Below are positions 16,759 through 26,211 of a stretch of 64,000 bases of DNA, piece after piece. Every line of letters begins with the position of its first letter. The stretch's first letter is position 1. The DNA is taken from contig CAYNZP010000011.1 of the NCBI GenBank assembly GCA_964401835.1, positions 34,060 to 98,059 of the forward strand, written 5' to 3'. The notes under the pieces were generated by a model. It saw only the letters and a program-made list of their open reading frames with translations. It made no database searches and was not told the origin of the DNA. The DNA comes from CAYNZP01 sp964401835 (lineage in GTDB: Bacteria; Planctomycetota; Phycisphaerae; SM23-33). A program made the translations under genes and the position numbers.

Positions 16759-18564
16759 CTATCCGACAGCTACCGGTTCACGTTGCTCGTCCGCAGAGAC
16801 AGCCCTTGCCAGAGGCTCCAAAACATGGGGCGTGACGAAACGGCACAACGCCGGGACGGTTCGATCCCCGTACCGGTAGTTCTTCTCGTAGAACATTGGT
16901 GGTTCGTAGGTCCAGCCTGCGGCAAGCCGCTTTCCTTCCTTGCGGACCTTCCACAATATGTATCGTCCGCCTATGGCCGCAAACAATCGTGACTTGAGTC
17001 CGAACTCGTAATGAAGATCCTTCAGGATGGCAGACATCTTCTTTCGCATCGTGATATTCTTGCTGTAGTAGAGCCTCATGGCCTTGATCGCTGCAGAGAA
17101 TGCGGTCCCAAGCTCACTGGCCTCCCGTTCGTAGCGGCGCCGGATCCGCAAGTTCGGATGATTCTTGTAGCGTTTCCAGCCGGCCAGAGTCGTCCGCACG
17201 ATCCTCGCCACGCTGGGGCCGTTGACTTCAAAATCGCGATCGAACGCCCGCCAAATGAACTCGCTTTCCTGTCCGTCAGCAATATAGGGATGGCGGTAGT
17301 TGAATATCAACTGTCCGTGAATGTCGGCCTCTTCATACTCGTCGGGATGCTTCATCCTGCCCAGGGCCGACAGCTCGGAATGAAGCGGCGTGCCGGGGAT
17401 GGGAGTATAGAGCATGAACTGATGGAAGTCGGTATCATGCTGGACGGCGTAATCGATTGCCTGGTCCATATTCTCGGGCGTATGCTCTTCCAGGCCGATG
17501 ATGCTTGAACCGAGCACGCGAATGCCATGTGATTGCAGCTCGCCTACCAGTTTCCGCGCGTCGATGCCGTGTAGCTTGGTATATTGGCTGTCCTGGCCCT
17601 CAAGGCCCATCCAAACCCATGATATCCCCAGTCCCACAAGCTGATCAAAGGTATACGAACGCAGCACGTTGGCGGAACTGAAGACATACAGAGCCCATGC
17701 TTTGTCGTGGAGTTCCATCAACTCCAGCAGCCGCAGTGCCCGTTTGCGGTGCAGCAGGAAGTTCTCGTCCATGATGAAGAAGGATTGAACCTGCATCGAC
17801 TCTTCGAGCTGGCACATCACGTCGAACAGCTCATCGCCGGTTTCATAGAAGTTGATAAACTTTCCCTTGCCGCCGAACATAGCCGACGTGGAGCAGAAGT
17901 TGCATCCTAAAGGACAGCCTACCGACGGGATGATGGTAGCCGCTACATCGCCCGGGTTCTCCTTGAGAGTTATGCCCATGTTCCGCGTCCCGATGCCTGA
18001 AAAGATCATGGGATGCCGAACGGGTCGATCCTCATCTTCTCCAAGATATCGGCGGAACCATCGCACCCCTTCGCCCTTGACGATGATGTCCGCATCGATC
18101 CGAGCATCGAGGTCCGGCATGTTGGCGATGTGCCCTCCGATAACGATAGTCGCGTCCGGCAGATATTGCCGCACCAGTTCGCACATTTTCCGAACCTTAA
18201 GTGTGTTTGGAATAATGCTGCTTATCCCGACGACGTCGTAGGAGTTGTCGCGGATCTCCTGGACGAAGCGGTCGAGTGTCGGGAAGTCCAGCAGCGTGCA
18301 AGGAGCCTCGATATTCGCCTGGATCAGCATCAGGCCCCAACTGCGGTGAAACATTCGCAATGAGAACGGGCCCTGAACTCTGGTGACCTGGTTGTGGTAT
18401 AACTCCATAGGGTTTATAGCCCGGCTGCCGTACTCGTCGTCCTGAGCGTACGGGCCGAACACGCTGCTCAACAGGACCTTCGCCTTGGATGCGAGCGGAT
18501 GTGCCGGCTGCGGGGGCCGGGGAGCTTCTCTCTCTGCTTTAATGATGTTAGCGTCTTGTATCAC
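16759..18564 (-). CDS. B12-binding-domain radical SAM enzyme
   Basis: The 601-residue protein starts at a GTG. An N-terminal cobalamin-binding Rossmann domain (YDVVGISSIIPNTLKV, ATIVIGGHIANMPD, IVKGEGVRWFRRYL) is followed by the radical SAM core with cluster motif CPLGCNFC in IPSVGCPLGCNFCSTS and the strand VQSFFIMDENFL. This is the BchE/class B methylase architecture used to modify lipids, antibiotics and phosphonates. The C-terminal 150 residues are helical and basic. It is a lone gene, so the substrate is not suggested by neighbours. Confidence 0.88.
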   Translation of the reverse strand: MIQDANIIKAEREAPRPPQPAHPLASKAKVLLSSVFGPYAQDDEYGSRAINPMELYHNQVTRVQGPFSLRMFHRSWGLMLIQANIEAPCTLLDFPTLDRFVQEIRDNSYDVVGISSIIPNTLKVRKMCELVRQYLPDATIVIGGHIANMPDLDARIDADIIVKGEGVRWFRRYLGEDEDRPVRHPMIFSGIGTRNMGITLKENPGDVAATIIPSVGCPLGCNFCSTSAMFGGKGKFINFYETGDELFDVMCQLEESMQVQSFFIMDENFLLHRKRALRLLELMELHDKAWALYVFSSANVLRSYTFDQLVGLGISWVWMGLEGQDSQYTKLHGIDARKLVGELQSHGIRVLGSSIIGLEEHTPENMDQAIDYAVQHDTDFHQFMLYTPIPGTPLHSELSALGRMKHPDEYEEADIHGQLIFNYRHPYIADGQESEFIWRAFDRDFEVNGPSVARIVRTTLAGWKRYKNHPNLRIRRRYEREASELGTAFSAAIKAMRLYYSKNITMRKKMSAILKDLHYEFGLKSRLFAAIGGRYILWKVRKEGKRLAAGWTYEPPMFYEKNYRYGDRTVPALCRFVTPHVLEPLARAVSADEQREPVAVG

Positions 18565-18743
18565 TTAACTTCTTTTCTGTATTGCCGTTACAAAGCCATC
18601 ATTCCTCGATAGACCATCTTGGTGAACAACATACCTCTTGATTCGTTACCAAGCAGCTGAGGATTATACCCGAACCGGACAAAAAAGAAGAGAAAAGTTG
18701 CGGGCATGGAAAACTGAGTTGGCTTTGGTTAGACTATTGACCC

Positions 18744-19472
18744 ATGGCAAAAATTAAAAGACACGACGGAAGAGCTCCTAGCCAGCTCAGAACAGTAAAG
18801 ATTACTCCAGGTTTTGTCCGTTCAGCTGACGGTTCGTGCCTGATGGAGATGGGCGGAACGAGGGTTATCTGCACGGCAAGCTTTGTCGAGGGTGTTCCGA
18901 AATGGCGAGAGAATACCGGCCTTGGATGGGTTACTGCGGAGTATGCAATGCTACCGGCCTCTACCGGGGCGAGGAAAAGACGCTCTGTCGGCAAACCTGA
19001 CAGCAGAGGAGTCGAAATAGAACGTCTGATCGGCAGGGTTCTGCGAAGCGTCGTTCGCTTTGCCGCTCTGGGTGAAAACACAATTTACCTCGACTGCGAC
19101 GTTCTGGAAGCTGACGGAGGGACGCGAACAGCTTCTATTACGGGCGCCTACGTCGCTTTGGCGCTTGCGGTAAAGAAAGCTGCCGCAGCAGGTCTTTGCA
19201 GGCCCAGCGCATTAAAGGGCGCCGTAGCGGCTGTGTCTGTCGGCATTGTCGAAGGCGTTGCGGTACTTGATCTGGACTATGTGGAAGACTCAGCAGCTGA
19301 CGTGGATATGAACATAGCTTTGACAAGCGGGGGTAAATTTGTCGAACTTCAGGGAACCAGCGAACAAAAGCCTTTCGACTCCAGCGACCTGTCAAAAATG
19401 CTCAGTCTTGCACGGCGAGGAATTAATAAGCTTCTAAAAGAACAGCGAAAGGTTATTTCGGGAGGCAGGTAA
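18744..19472 (+). CDS. rph: Ribonuclease PH
   Basis: This 242-residue phosphorolytic exoribonuclease trims tRNA 3' ends. Family marks include TPGFVRSADGSCLMEMGGTR, the LGWVTAEYAMLPAST block with the phosphate-site residues, RSVGKPDSRGVEIERLIGR and LDCDVLEADGGTRTASITG. It is followed after 2 bp by a lipoprotein gene and then rdgB; rph-rdgB is a common bacterial pairing. Confidence 0.96.
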   Translation: MAKIKRHDGRAPSQLRTVKITPGFVRSADGSCLMEMGGTRVICTASFVEGVPKWRENTGLGWVTAEYAMLPASTGARKRRSVGKPDSRGVEIERLIGRVLRSVVRFAALGENTIYLDCDVLEADGGTRTASITGAYVALALAVKKAAAAGLCRPSALKGAVAAVSVGIVEGVAVLDLDYVEDSAADVDMNIALTSGGKFVELQGTSEQKPFDSSDLSKMLSLARRGINKLLKEQRKVISGGR

Positions 19473-19474
19473 AA

Positions 19475-20293
19475 ATGAAATTTATTGCCCTAACCTTGGT
19501 AACACTGACAGCTGCCCTTTTGGTCGGTTGTCAGCACAGCGGAAATACACAACCGGCTGCGGGGCCAAGCCTTTTTTCGACCAAAAGCCACACTAATGGC
19601 GGGTATACTATTCTGCTGAAAACGTTTGGCGGGCCGGACCATAACGCAGAAACGCGCAGGTATAAACAGGAAACCGAAAAACACGCAAAGTGGCGCGACC
19701 TTTACATTCTCCACGGCGATGGTAAGAGCGTGCTTTATCGCGGCAATTATAAATCTCTTGAATCCGGCCAAAAGACTCTCAAAAAGGTTAAGGAGTGGAC
19801 AGCCCCGGCAGGCATGAACATTTACGCCAAGGCATTTATCGTGCCACTGCCCGGCTCGGATCCGGGCCCGGTGGAATGGAAAATTTCTAACACCGCCGGC
19901 AAATACACCTATCTGGTGGCAATTTTCTATGACGAACCGGAAGCGAAGCCCCCTTACATCGGGCGAAAAGAGTTTGCCGTGCAATATTGCCGGCAACTTC
20001 GCCAAGAGGGCGAGCAAGCTTACTTCCACCATGGCCCGTCCCAATCGTGGGTTACTATCGGTTCTTTCCCACCTGAGACGGTGGTAAAGGTTCAGCGGGG
20101 TGAGAAGATAAGATTCGAAATTCACGACAAACGTGTTGATGAGCTTGGCCAGAAATATCCTTTCCTTGCGGTAAATGGACGAACAGAAAAAAGATGGCAA
20201 ATAAACGCTCAAACCAAAATGGCTGAACTTGCTCCGAGAAAATGCGAACTGGTGGACATTCCCCGAAAAAAACCCGAAAGAAAGGTTCCCTAA
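19475..20293 (+). CDS. Putative lipoprotein of unknown function
   Basis: The 272-residue product has a lipoprotein signal, MKFIALTLVTLTAALLVGCQ, with the lipobox LLVGC, so Cys19 should be lipidated. The mature part shows an SPOR-like or repeated beta pattern (GYTILLKTFGG, KYTYLVAIFYDEP) and ends in a basic KKPERKVP tail. GGAGG inside the end of rph serves as ribosome binding site. It sits between rph and rdgB without gaps, an inserted lipoprotein in an otherwise housekeeping pair. Confidence 0.75.
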   Translation: MKFIALTLVTLTAALLVGCQHSGNTQPAAGPSLFSTKSHTNGGYTILLKTFGGPDHNAETRRYKQETEKHAKWRDLYILHGDGKSVLYRGNYKSLESGQKTLKKVKEWTAPAGMNIYAKAFIVPLPGSDPGPVEWKISNTAGKYTYLVAIFYDEPEAKPPYIGRKEFAVQYCRQLRQEGEQAYFHHGPSQSWVTIGSFPPETVVKVQRGEKIRFEIHDKRVDELGQKYPFLAVNGRTEKRWQINAQTKMAELAPRKCELVDIPRKKPERKVP

Positions 20294-20935
20294 GTGAAAA
20301 GTCGTTCAATAGTCCTGGCCAGCCGGAATAAAGGAAAAGTTCGCGAAATTGAAGCTGTTCTGGCGCCGCTGGGAGTGAGGGTAAAAAGTCTTGATGATTA
20401 CCCTGATATAACCGAGCCGGCTGAAGAAGGCGAGACTTTTGCCCAAAACGCGCGAGACAAAGCCATCTATTATGCCAAGGCTACCGGGCAATGGTGCCTG
20501 GCAGACGATTCCGGACTCGAAGTAGATGCCCTCGATGGCGCCCCCGGCGTTTACAGTGCACGCTGGTCAACTGACCAATGCGATGAAAATGCCCCGCGGG
20601 AGGTCATAACTAATGCCAATAACGAAAGATTGCTGCGAGAACTTGCTGAAACACCGGACGAAAAAAGGACCGCACGGTTTGTTTGCCACCTTGCACTTGC
20701 AGAAGATGAGCGGGTAATTATCGAAACTTTCGACACACTAGAGGGAACGATTGCAAACCAGTTGCGTGGTAAGAATGGATTCGGATACGACCCCCTGTTT
20801 TTTCTGCCGCAGAGAAGCTGCACTGCAGCAGAGCTGACTGCCCAGGAAAAGAATGAGATAAGCCATCGGGGAAAGGCTGTGCGCCATTTCGCCAAACTTC
20901 TGGGAAGTTTTCTTACTGCCCAGCAAAACAAGTAA
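20294..20935 (+). CDS. rdgB: XTP/dITP pyrophosphatase (RdgB/HAM1)
   Basis: The GTG at 20294 begins a 213-residue protein with the HAM1 pattern: IVLASRNKGKVREIEAVL, EEGETFAQNARDKA, the active-site strand CLADDSGLEVDALDGAPGVYS, GYDPLFFLP and ISHRGKAVRHF. It removes deaminated purine nucleotides from the pool. It directly abuts the lipoprotein gene upstream and ends before a bidirectional hairpin. Confidence 0.95.
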   Translation: MKSRSIVLASRNKGKVREIEAVLAPLGVRVKSLDDYPDITEPAEEGETFAQNARDKAIYYAKATGQWCLADDSGLEVDALDGAPGVYSARWSTDQCDENAPREVITNANNERLLRELAETPDEKRTARFVCHLALAEDERVIIETFDTLEGTIANQLRGKNGFGYDPLFFLPQRSCTAAELTAQEKNEISHRGKAVRHFAKLLGSFLTAQQNK

Positions 20936-20967
20936 ACCTTGACCAGGCTCTCTGCAAAGCTGTAATT

Positions 20968-21014
20968 AAAAAGGCCACGCTCAATTATTTGAACGTGACC
21001 TTTTATTTTTTCGT
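20968..21014. terminator. Bidirectional terminator hairpin
   Basis: AAGGCCACGCTCAA pairs with TTGAACGTGACCTT across a short loop, with two G-T pairs, followed by TTTTATTTTTT. It lies between rdgB and the convergent secretin gene. Confidence 0.75.
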
Positions 21015-21029
21015 TACTCACCCTCAAAG

Positions 21030-24000
21030 TTACGGGAACTGACGCTCCTCTTCTTCTCGTTGAATAATAATCTTCGGCTTGATGAGAATCAGCAGCGTCT
21101 GCTCGTCCCGAACCGTGCCGCGGTTTGTAAAGGCACGATTAATGACGGGAACCTTGCTCAACAAAGGTACGCCCTGCTCGCGTTCCACCTCACCGGCAAG
21201 TTTCTGGCCGCCAAGAAGCAGCGTTCCTCCATCCGGAACCGAAACTGTCGTTTCAAGTCTCTGGACAGTAACGTTAGGCTGCTGAAGGAAACCAGAACCG
21301 AGGGGATTGCCTGCCGCGTCTGTTCCGGCAGCGGTTACAACATAGGTGGAAAAATTGTTAAGCAAAGTCACCTGAGGCCGAACTGTCAAGGTAACATAGC
21401 GCCTGTCTGCCGACACCGTAGCCTCAACATCCAGCACAGTACCGGTATTGACATAGGCAGGCTCTGGGTCAAATGAAACCGCGTTTTCGGCCACAACAGG
21501 GGTAAGATCCCTGACATAGGACTGATAGGTGCCTATGCTCACGTATGCCCGCTGACCGTTGAACAGGGTCAACCTGGGAGCCGTCAAGCTGCGAGTTGCG
21601 CTGTGGGCCTGTGTGGCCTGGATAAGGAAATCTACCTGGATATCATCCAGGAAGGTGCCTGCAACAGTCAGCGACTGGTTCCCCATCAGCCCGCCAATAC
21701 TGTTTGGAACCGGCGTTGAAACTCCGAGCATATTAGTAAACACATTGGAACCCTGCAGGGCAGATATAGGTGTGAAATTATTGCTACCCGGCGGAGTTGT
21801 TCCCCATCCGCTTGTTCCGCCCTTGGTCGGTACTGTCGCTCCCGTCCATGGGTCGGTTACAGTTGTAGAACCAAGTGCCGAACCAATATTAAAGTAGAAA
21901 TCCAGATCAATACCTATGCTGTTCAGGAAGCCGGTATTAACAGTAATGAACCTCGCCTCGATGGCAACTTGCAGGGCCTTGGACTCTCTCAATTGGTTTA
22001 TCAGGTCCAGTACCTTCCCATGATTTTCCTCTGTCTGGGTTATTATCAACTGGCCATGCAAGTGACGAATGGAACCTGTCTCTCCCGGGCCCGCATTTTG
22101 GCCTATAATACGCCATGAATTCGGGTCAACCGTATCGGCAATCATCTGAATGATTTCGTTTATCAATTCACCCTTCGAAAGAACTTCTCCCTCTTCTTCA
22201 TCTCTGTCTTCATCAGCGAACAAATCACCACCACCGCCGCCGCCACCTTCTGCGCCAACATCTTCCAATTCCAAGCTCGGGCCTGCAAAATTAGGCACCC
22301 TGACGATGAGGTCGCGGACATCGTAAACTCGCGTTATTGTTCTTGTTTCGAGGTCGTCCTTTGTGGAAACGGTGATAACGCCTTCATCAACAACAAAACT
22401 AAGAGGTTGAAACCCGCCGACATCTTCAAGGATAACACGAAGAGCCTTTTCAAGCTTCACGTCGTCCAGCCTGATTGTTACCGGCGTGGACCTGTCGATG
22501 CCAAGCAAATCAAGCGACATCCACTTAACGTGGAAGTTCGCACCAGAGACGTCCTGGAGAAAATCGATAACATCGCCAAATTCAGATTCATCAAATTCCA
22601 GCTTTTGGATGCGCTGGTTGAGTTTCGCTCGAACAGCCCTGTCAGCTTCAGACTCCACCCGTCCTGTAGCGCTGAATGGTTCACGAATCTTTGTGATTTC
22701 CTTCCAGTTTCGAGGATAGAGAAGAAGTTCATACCAGGGGATCTCAGCCTCACGTAAATCAAGAAGTGACTTTTGCTCTTCGCGAAGCTGCGTCTTGTCT
22801 AAATCGCGCTCTTCCAGGGCAAGGATGAACTGCTCGACCATTTCCTTCCTTCCAGCTGCCCAATTATCCTTTGGATCAAGCACAAGTATCCGGTCAAGCT
22901 CATCGGCTGCTGCTTCGTAATTATATTCTGCCAGGTGTGTCTCGGCATTTTCCCTGAATCTTTCTATTTTGGCCTGTCTTTCACCCTCGAGCTTTTGCTT
23001 TCGCTGCTGCTGCTGAATGCGAATTTGTTGCATTTGAATCTGGACTTGCTCTTTTTCCCATTCTTCGCGGCGCATTTCAACATATTTGAGTTGTTCATCC
23101 ACTTCGAGCAGCTTAGCCTGATATTCCTGGGCGGTATAGTAAGTCTTGTTTGTTTCAAGAACGTTCTGTGCTACACGAGCGGCATCGGCTGCACTGTTAA
23201 ACTCACCCTTGCTGTTTGCACGAGAAATAACTTCCCGGCTTCTTGTCATCGCTTTATCAAAGGCCAGGTCAGAAGCCTGACGAGAGATGCGGCGTCTTTC
23301 CTCAAGGCGGGTCAATGTGTTATTGCTAGTTACGCCCAAAGTCATCTTGCGTGACTGATCGAGTAGCTTCTGGGCTTGTTGAGAATCTGGATCAAGTGCC
23401 AGGGCCTGCTTGAAATAACCGACTGCCCTTTCCGGCTGAGATTCATCCAGGGCGGCCTGGCCCCGCATGATAAGTTCATCAACCTGCTGCTGGCGGGCCT
23501 TGATGTCTTCCAACATTTTCTGTGCCCTGATCCGGCTGGCATCATCTGCCTGGACAACTGGTTTGTCGGGCTCAGCCTTGACTTCGGTCTTAACAACCGC
23601 CGTCCCTGTTTTGGCTTCGACGGGTTGAGCTTTAATCTCGGGCACCTTTGGCGGAGCTGGTGCTGCCTTTGCCTGGGCTGCTGCGGCAAGCTCCAGCCGT
23701 TTCTTTACCAGTGCAAGCTGGGCCTTGGCATCCTGACGGGTCGGGCCATCGATATATTCACTGGCCGAGGCCTTGGCGAATAATTGTTCCGCTCTAGCGA
23801 TATCACCGTCTTTGAGACTTTTAATGGCCATGCTGTAAGCCTCACGGGCTGACCGTTGCTTCCTGATTGCGGTATCGACCTTTCCAAGGTATTCATCGAG
23901 AACCTTCTTATCGGCTTGGCCGAGAGAGCTTCGGTCGATTTTGAGGAAAGAGGCTTTTGATGCCTGGAAGTCGAGGCTTTCGTACTGCGAAATGGCTTGC

Positions 24001-24116
24001 TTCAGTGTAGCTTTAGCCTGGTCTGAACTTGCGTCTTGGGCTTCAAGAGCACAGGTAAATGTTAAGATTAAAATGACTGGGATGGAAACTCGCAAAAATC
24101 GGCTAAGAGCTAGCAC
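21030..24116 (-). CDS. Type II/IV secretion secretin (PilQ/GspD-like) with TPR N-terminus
   Basis: The 1028-residue protein starts at GTG behind AAGGAG. A signal peptide (VSIPVILILTFTCALEAQD) leads to TPR-like repeats and a Lys/Ala/Pro linker, a long Gln/Arg/Glu coiled coil near 340-380, and an STN/N-domain region (FLQDVSGANFHVKW). A Gly-Gly run follows, then the secretin C-domain with VAIEARFITVNTGFLNSIGI, VSVPDGGTLLLGGQK and VPLLSKVPVINRAF. It would form the outer-membrane channel for a pilus or type II system. The genes upstream supply the matching inner-membrane alignment proteins. Confidence 0.9.
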   Translation of the reverse strand: MLALSRFLRVSIPVILILTFTCALEAQDASSDQAKATLKQAISQYESLDFQASKASFLKIDRSSLGQADKKVLDEYLGKVDTAIRKQRSAREAYSMAIKSLKDGDIARAEQLFAKASASEYIDGPTRQDAKAQLALVKKRLELAAAAQAKAAPAPPKVPEIKAQPVEAKTGTAVVKTEVKAEPDKPVVQADDASRIRAQKMLEDIKARQQQVDELIMRGQAALDESQPERAVGYFKQALALDPDSQQAQKLLDQSRKMTLGVTSNNTLTRLEERRRISRQASDLAFDKAMTRSREVISRANSKGEFNSAADAARVAQNVLETNKTYYTAQEYQAKLLEVDEQLKYVEMRREEWEKEQVQIQMQQIRIQQQQRKQKLEGERQAKIERFRENAETHLAEYNYEAAADELDRILVLDPKDNWAAGRKEMVEQFILALEERDLDKTQLREEQKSLLDLREAEIPWYELLLYPRNWKEITKIREPFSATGRVESEADRAVRAKLNQRIQKLEFDESEFGDVIDFLQDVSGANFHVKWMSLDLLGIDRSTPVTIRLDDVKLEKALRVILEDVGGFQPLSFVVDEGVITVSTKDDLETRTITRVYDVRDLIVRVPNFAGPSLELEDVGAEGGGGGGGDLFADEDRDEEEGEVLSKGELINEIIQMIADTVDPNSWRIIGQNAGPGETGSIRHLHGQLIITQTEENHGKVLDLINQLRESKALQVAIEARFITVNTGFLNSIGIDLDFYFNIGSALGSTTVTDPWTGATVPTKGGTSGWGTTPPGSNNFTPISALQGSNVFTNMLGVSTPVPNSIGGLMGNQSLTVAGTFLDDIQVDFLIQATQAHSATRSLTAPRLTLFNGQRAYVSIGTYQSYVRDLTPVVAENAVSFDPEPAYVNTGTVLDVEATVSADRRYVTLTVRPQVTLLNNFSTYVVTAAGTDAAGNPLGSGFLQQPNVTVQRLETTVSVPDGGTLLLGGQKLAGEVEREQGVPLLSKVPVINRAFTNRGTVRDEQTLLILIKPKIIIQREEEERQFP

Positions 24117-24372
24117 TGAAAAACTCCTTTCAATTGGCTCGCCGGAACCCGCAACAATATCGCCGCGTCAAAACAATCGGCTACCGGAGCAACCTTAAAC
24201 ATCGGTACTTAAAACTAATGCAGGCACTAGGTTATACACTTTTGGCAGGACAAAACTTCTTGTCCAATTCGTCGCCCCACAGGGCCACCAAGGTTGGTTA
24301 AAAGGCAGGGCCTTCTTGGCCGAAGAGGATACGCCACAAACCACACATTTTGCAAGTTTAAAATTGCTTTAC

Positions 24373-26154
24373 CTAGTGTATATTGGCCGCTTTGACTTCC
24401 GCGTCCAGCTTCTTGTAGCTATCTGACTTCCTGTCATGGGCAAGGATACGGGTCTTTAGCTCGCCGTCCTCATCCAAATAGACCATTTCTGTAGTGGTTT
24501 TGGCAAACGTTCCCTTGTAAACAGTCTTATTGAAATCCAATCCAACGACCATCGAACCAGTGGAAAAATCTACTTCTTCCTTCTGGTCTTCCTTAGTAGC
24601 TGGATTGACCAGCGTAACTTTCCTGGGTTGGCCTATGACATCACCAACTCCGATAGTGAATGTCTTTTTTACCCGCTGGCCGAGGCTATACGCAAACACT
24701 GCGACCTTAACCGTTTGCGACATTCCAGTAGAACCTACCAGGTAAAAATCCGTCTCCTTGCCTATAGTTACGGGATCGGACCAGTCGCTAAAGGGTGTTT
24801 CGACAACAGCGACGCGAGCGTCCTCGGGCTGCTTAACCTCATCATCCCAGGTTAATAGGGGGTTGATTAGTTTCAAGCGGACCCGATACCTGTAAGCCTT
24901 CGTGCTTTCCAGGGAAGTATCGTGGAACCACCCAAGGAGGTTGCCGCTTTCAATCTGCTCTGTAAGTGACGGATAGGTGGTTTCTTGCGGTATCTCGATC
25001 TCTCTTGGCTCATCACGCACAACTCTTGTCGGTGCTGCGGGAGTCCTGGTCCTTGGTATAGTAGTCCTGCGAACCGGCTGTCGTGTAGTAGTCCGGCGAG
25101 CGGTCGGCCTTCCCGGCATAGCCATGCCTGGATCATATGCGGCGCCTGGCCTGGCAGGGGTGGCGCGAGTGGGCTTGGGGGTTGTTCTGGCCGGGGCAGC
25201 TGTCGGCATCCTGGCGGCAACATCTGGCGCAGTAGGGGCAAACGTCATGGTTCTTCTGGCAGCTGGAGTTTTTTCCATCCAGTCTTTACTTACCGATGTA
25301 ACGGGTAGATTGATAACCCAACTCAGCCATTGCCGGCTAGGTGTGTGCCAGACATCCCAATAACCGGGTTCGAGGATGAATTCCTGCCAATCCACCGCTG
25401 CCATATTCTCCATCCAATTTCGAACACTGTCCGAATTAGAGCCTCTATACTTGGGGACTGGGGGCAATTGAATCGGACGGACGAATTCATCGACAACACT
25501 GGAAACCATCTTTACCTGCTTAGGAGCAGACCAGGAGCCATCCGAAAGCCTTTCCTGAACTTCGGCTTCAACCCCTAGGCAAACAGCCTTCCATGTGATA
25601 GTGGTTCTGCGAAGCCTGTCGCGCCAAATGGACTTCAACTCTGATATGGGATAGACAAAGGCAACGTGTGCGGCAGCTACATCGGCGGGGTTTTCCATAC
25701 GGACGAATTCCCGACCTGCCCATGTTTTTGGTTTTTGGGGCTTTGGTATAACCGACTGAATATCCGCTACTGTCGGTTTGTCGGGTATTTTCCTGCTCGT
25801 CTCTTCTCGAATTGCTGGCCGAGCCGATGAAATATCAACCATTTCCCGGAATCCATCCAGCGATTTGAGGGAACGGTAATCTTCAATTATCCCTTCGTAT
25901 GGAGGTAATGCCCGCGGTTCTGCGCTAGCTTTTTCGAAACTGTTTTGGAGTCTAAGTGAAACTTCGGACAATTCCGTGTCTACTTTGTCGGGAGCTACGG
26001 CCTTGGGCGTTCCAATTGGCTGTGGAACTTCTATCTCACGGGGCGACGATGTCACCCAATGAAAAATCGCATAAAGTAAAAAGATAAAACACACAAACAG
26101 CACGGCTTTTTCCAGGTGCTGTTCTAAGAAGTTCATGTCAGAACTCTTGGCCAT
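24373..26154 (-). CDS. Bitopic membrane protein of the pilus/secretion alignment complex
   Basis: This 593-residue protein has a short cytoplasmic N-terminus, one membrane helix (AVLFVCFIFLLYAIFHWV) and a large periplasmic part. The middle contains a Pro/Thr/Arg/Ala-rich linker of about 90 residues (for example TAAPARTTPKPTRATPARP). The C-terminal third is beta-rich (TVKVAVFAYSLGQRVKKTF). It lies between the PilO-like gene and the secretin. The place in the operon is where PilP/GspC would be, but there is no sequence match that I can see. Confidence 0.7.
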   Translation of the reverse strand: MAKSSDMNFLEQHLEKAVLFVCFIFLLYAIFHWVTSSPREIEVPQPIGTPKAVAPDKVDTELSEVSLRLQNSFEKASAEPRALPPYEGIIEDYRSLKSLDGFREMVDISSARPAIREETSRKIPDKPTVADIQSVIPKPQKPKTWAGREFVRMENPADVAAAHVAFVYPISELKSIWRDRLRRTTITWKAVCLGVEAEVQERLSDGSWSAPKQVKMVSSVVDEFVRPIQLPPVPKYRGSNSDSVRNWMENMAAVDWQEFILEPGYWDVWHTPSRQWLSWVINLPVTSVSKDWMEKTPAARRTMTFAPTAPDVAARMPTAAPARTTPKPTRATPARPGAAYDPGMAMPGRPTARRTTTRQPVRRTTIPRTRTPAAPTRVVRDEPREIEIPQETTYPSLTEQIESGNLLGWFHDTSLESTKAYRYRVRLKLINPLLTWDDEVKQPEDARVAVVETPFSDWSDPVTIGKETDFYLVGSTGMSQTVKVAVFAYSLGQRVKKTFTIGVGDVIGQPRKVTLVNPATKEDQKEEVDFSTGSMVVGLDFNKTVYKGTFAKTTTEMVYLDEDGELKTRILAHDRKSDSYKKLDAEVKAANIH

Positions 26155-26211
26155 ATTGGCTTCCTCAAATAACTTCTCTATAACTCAAAACTTCGAAAAC
26201 AAAAACCTGCA

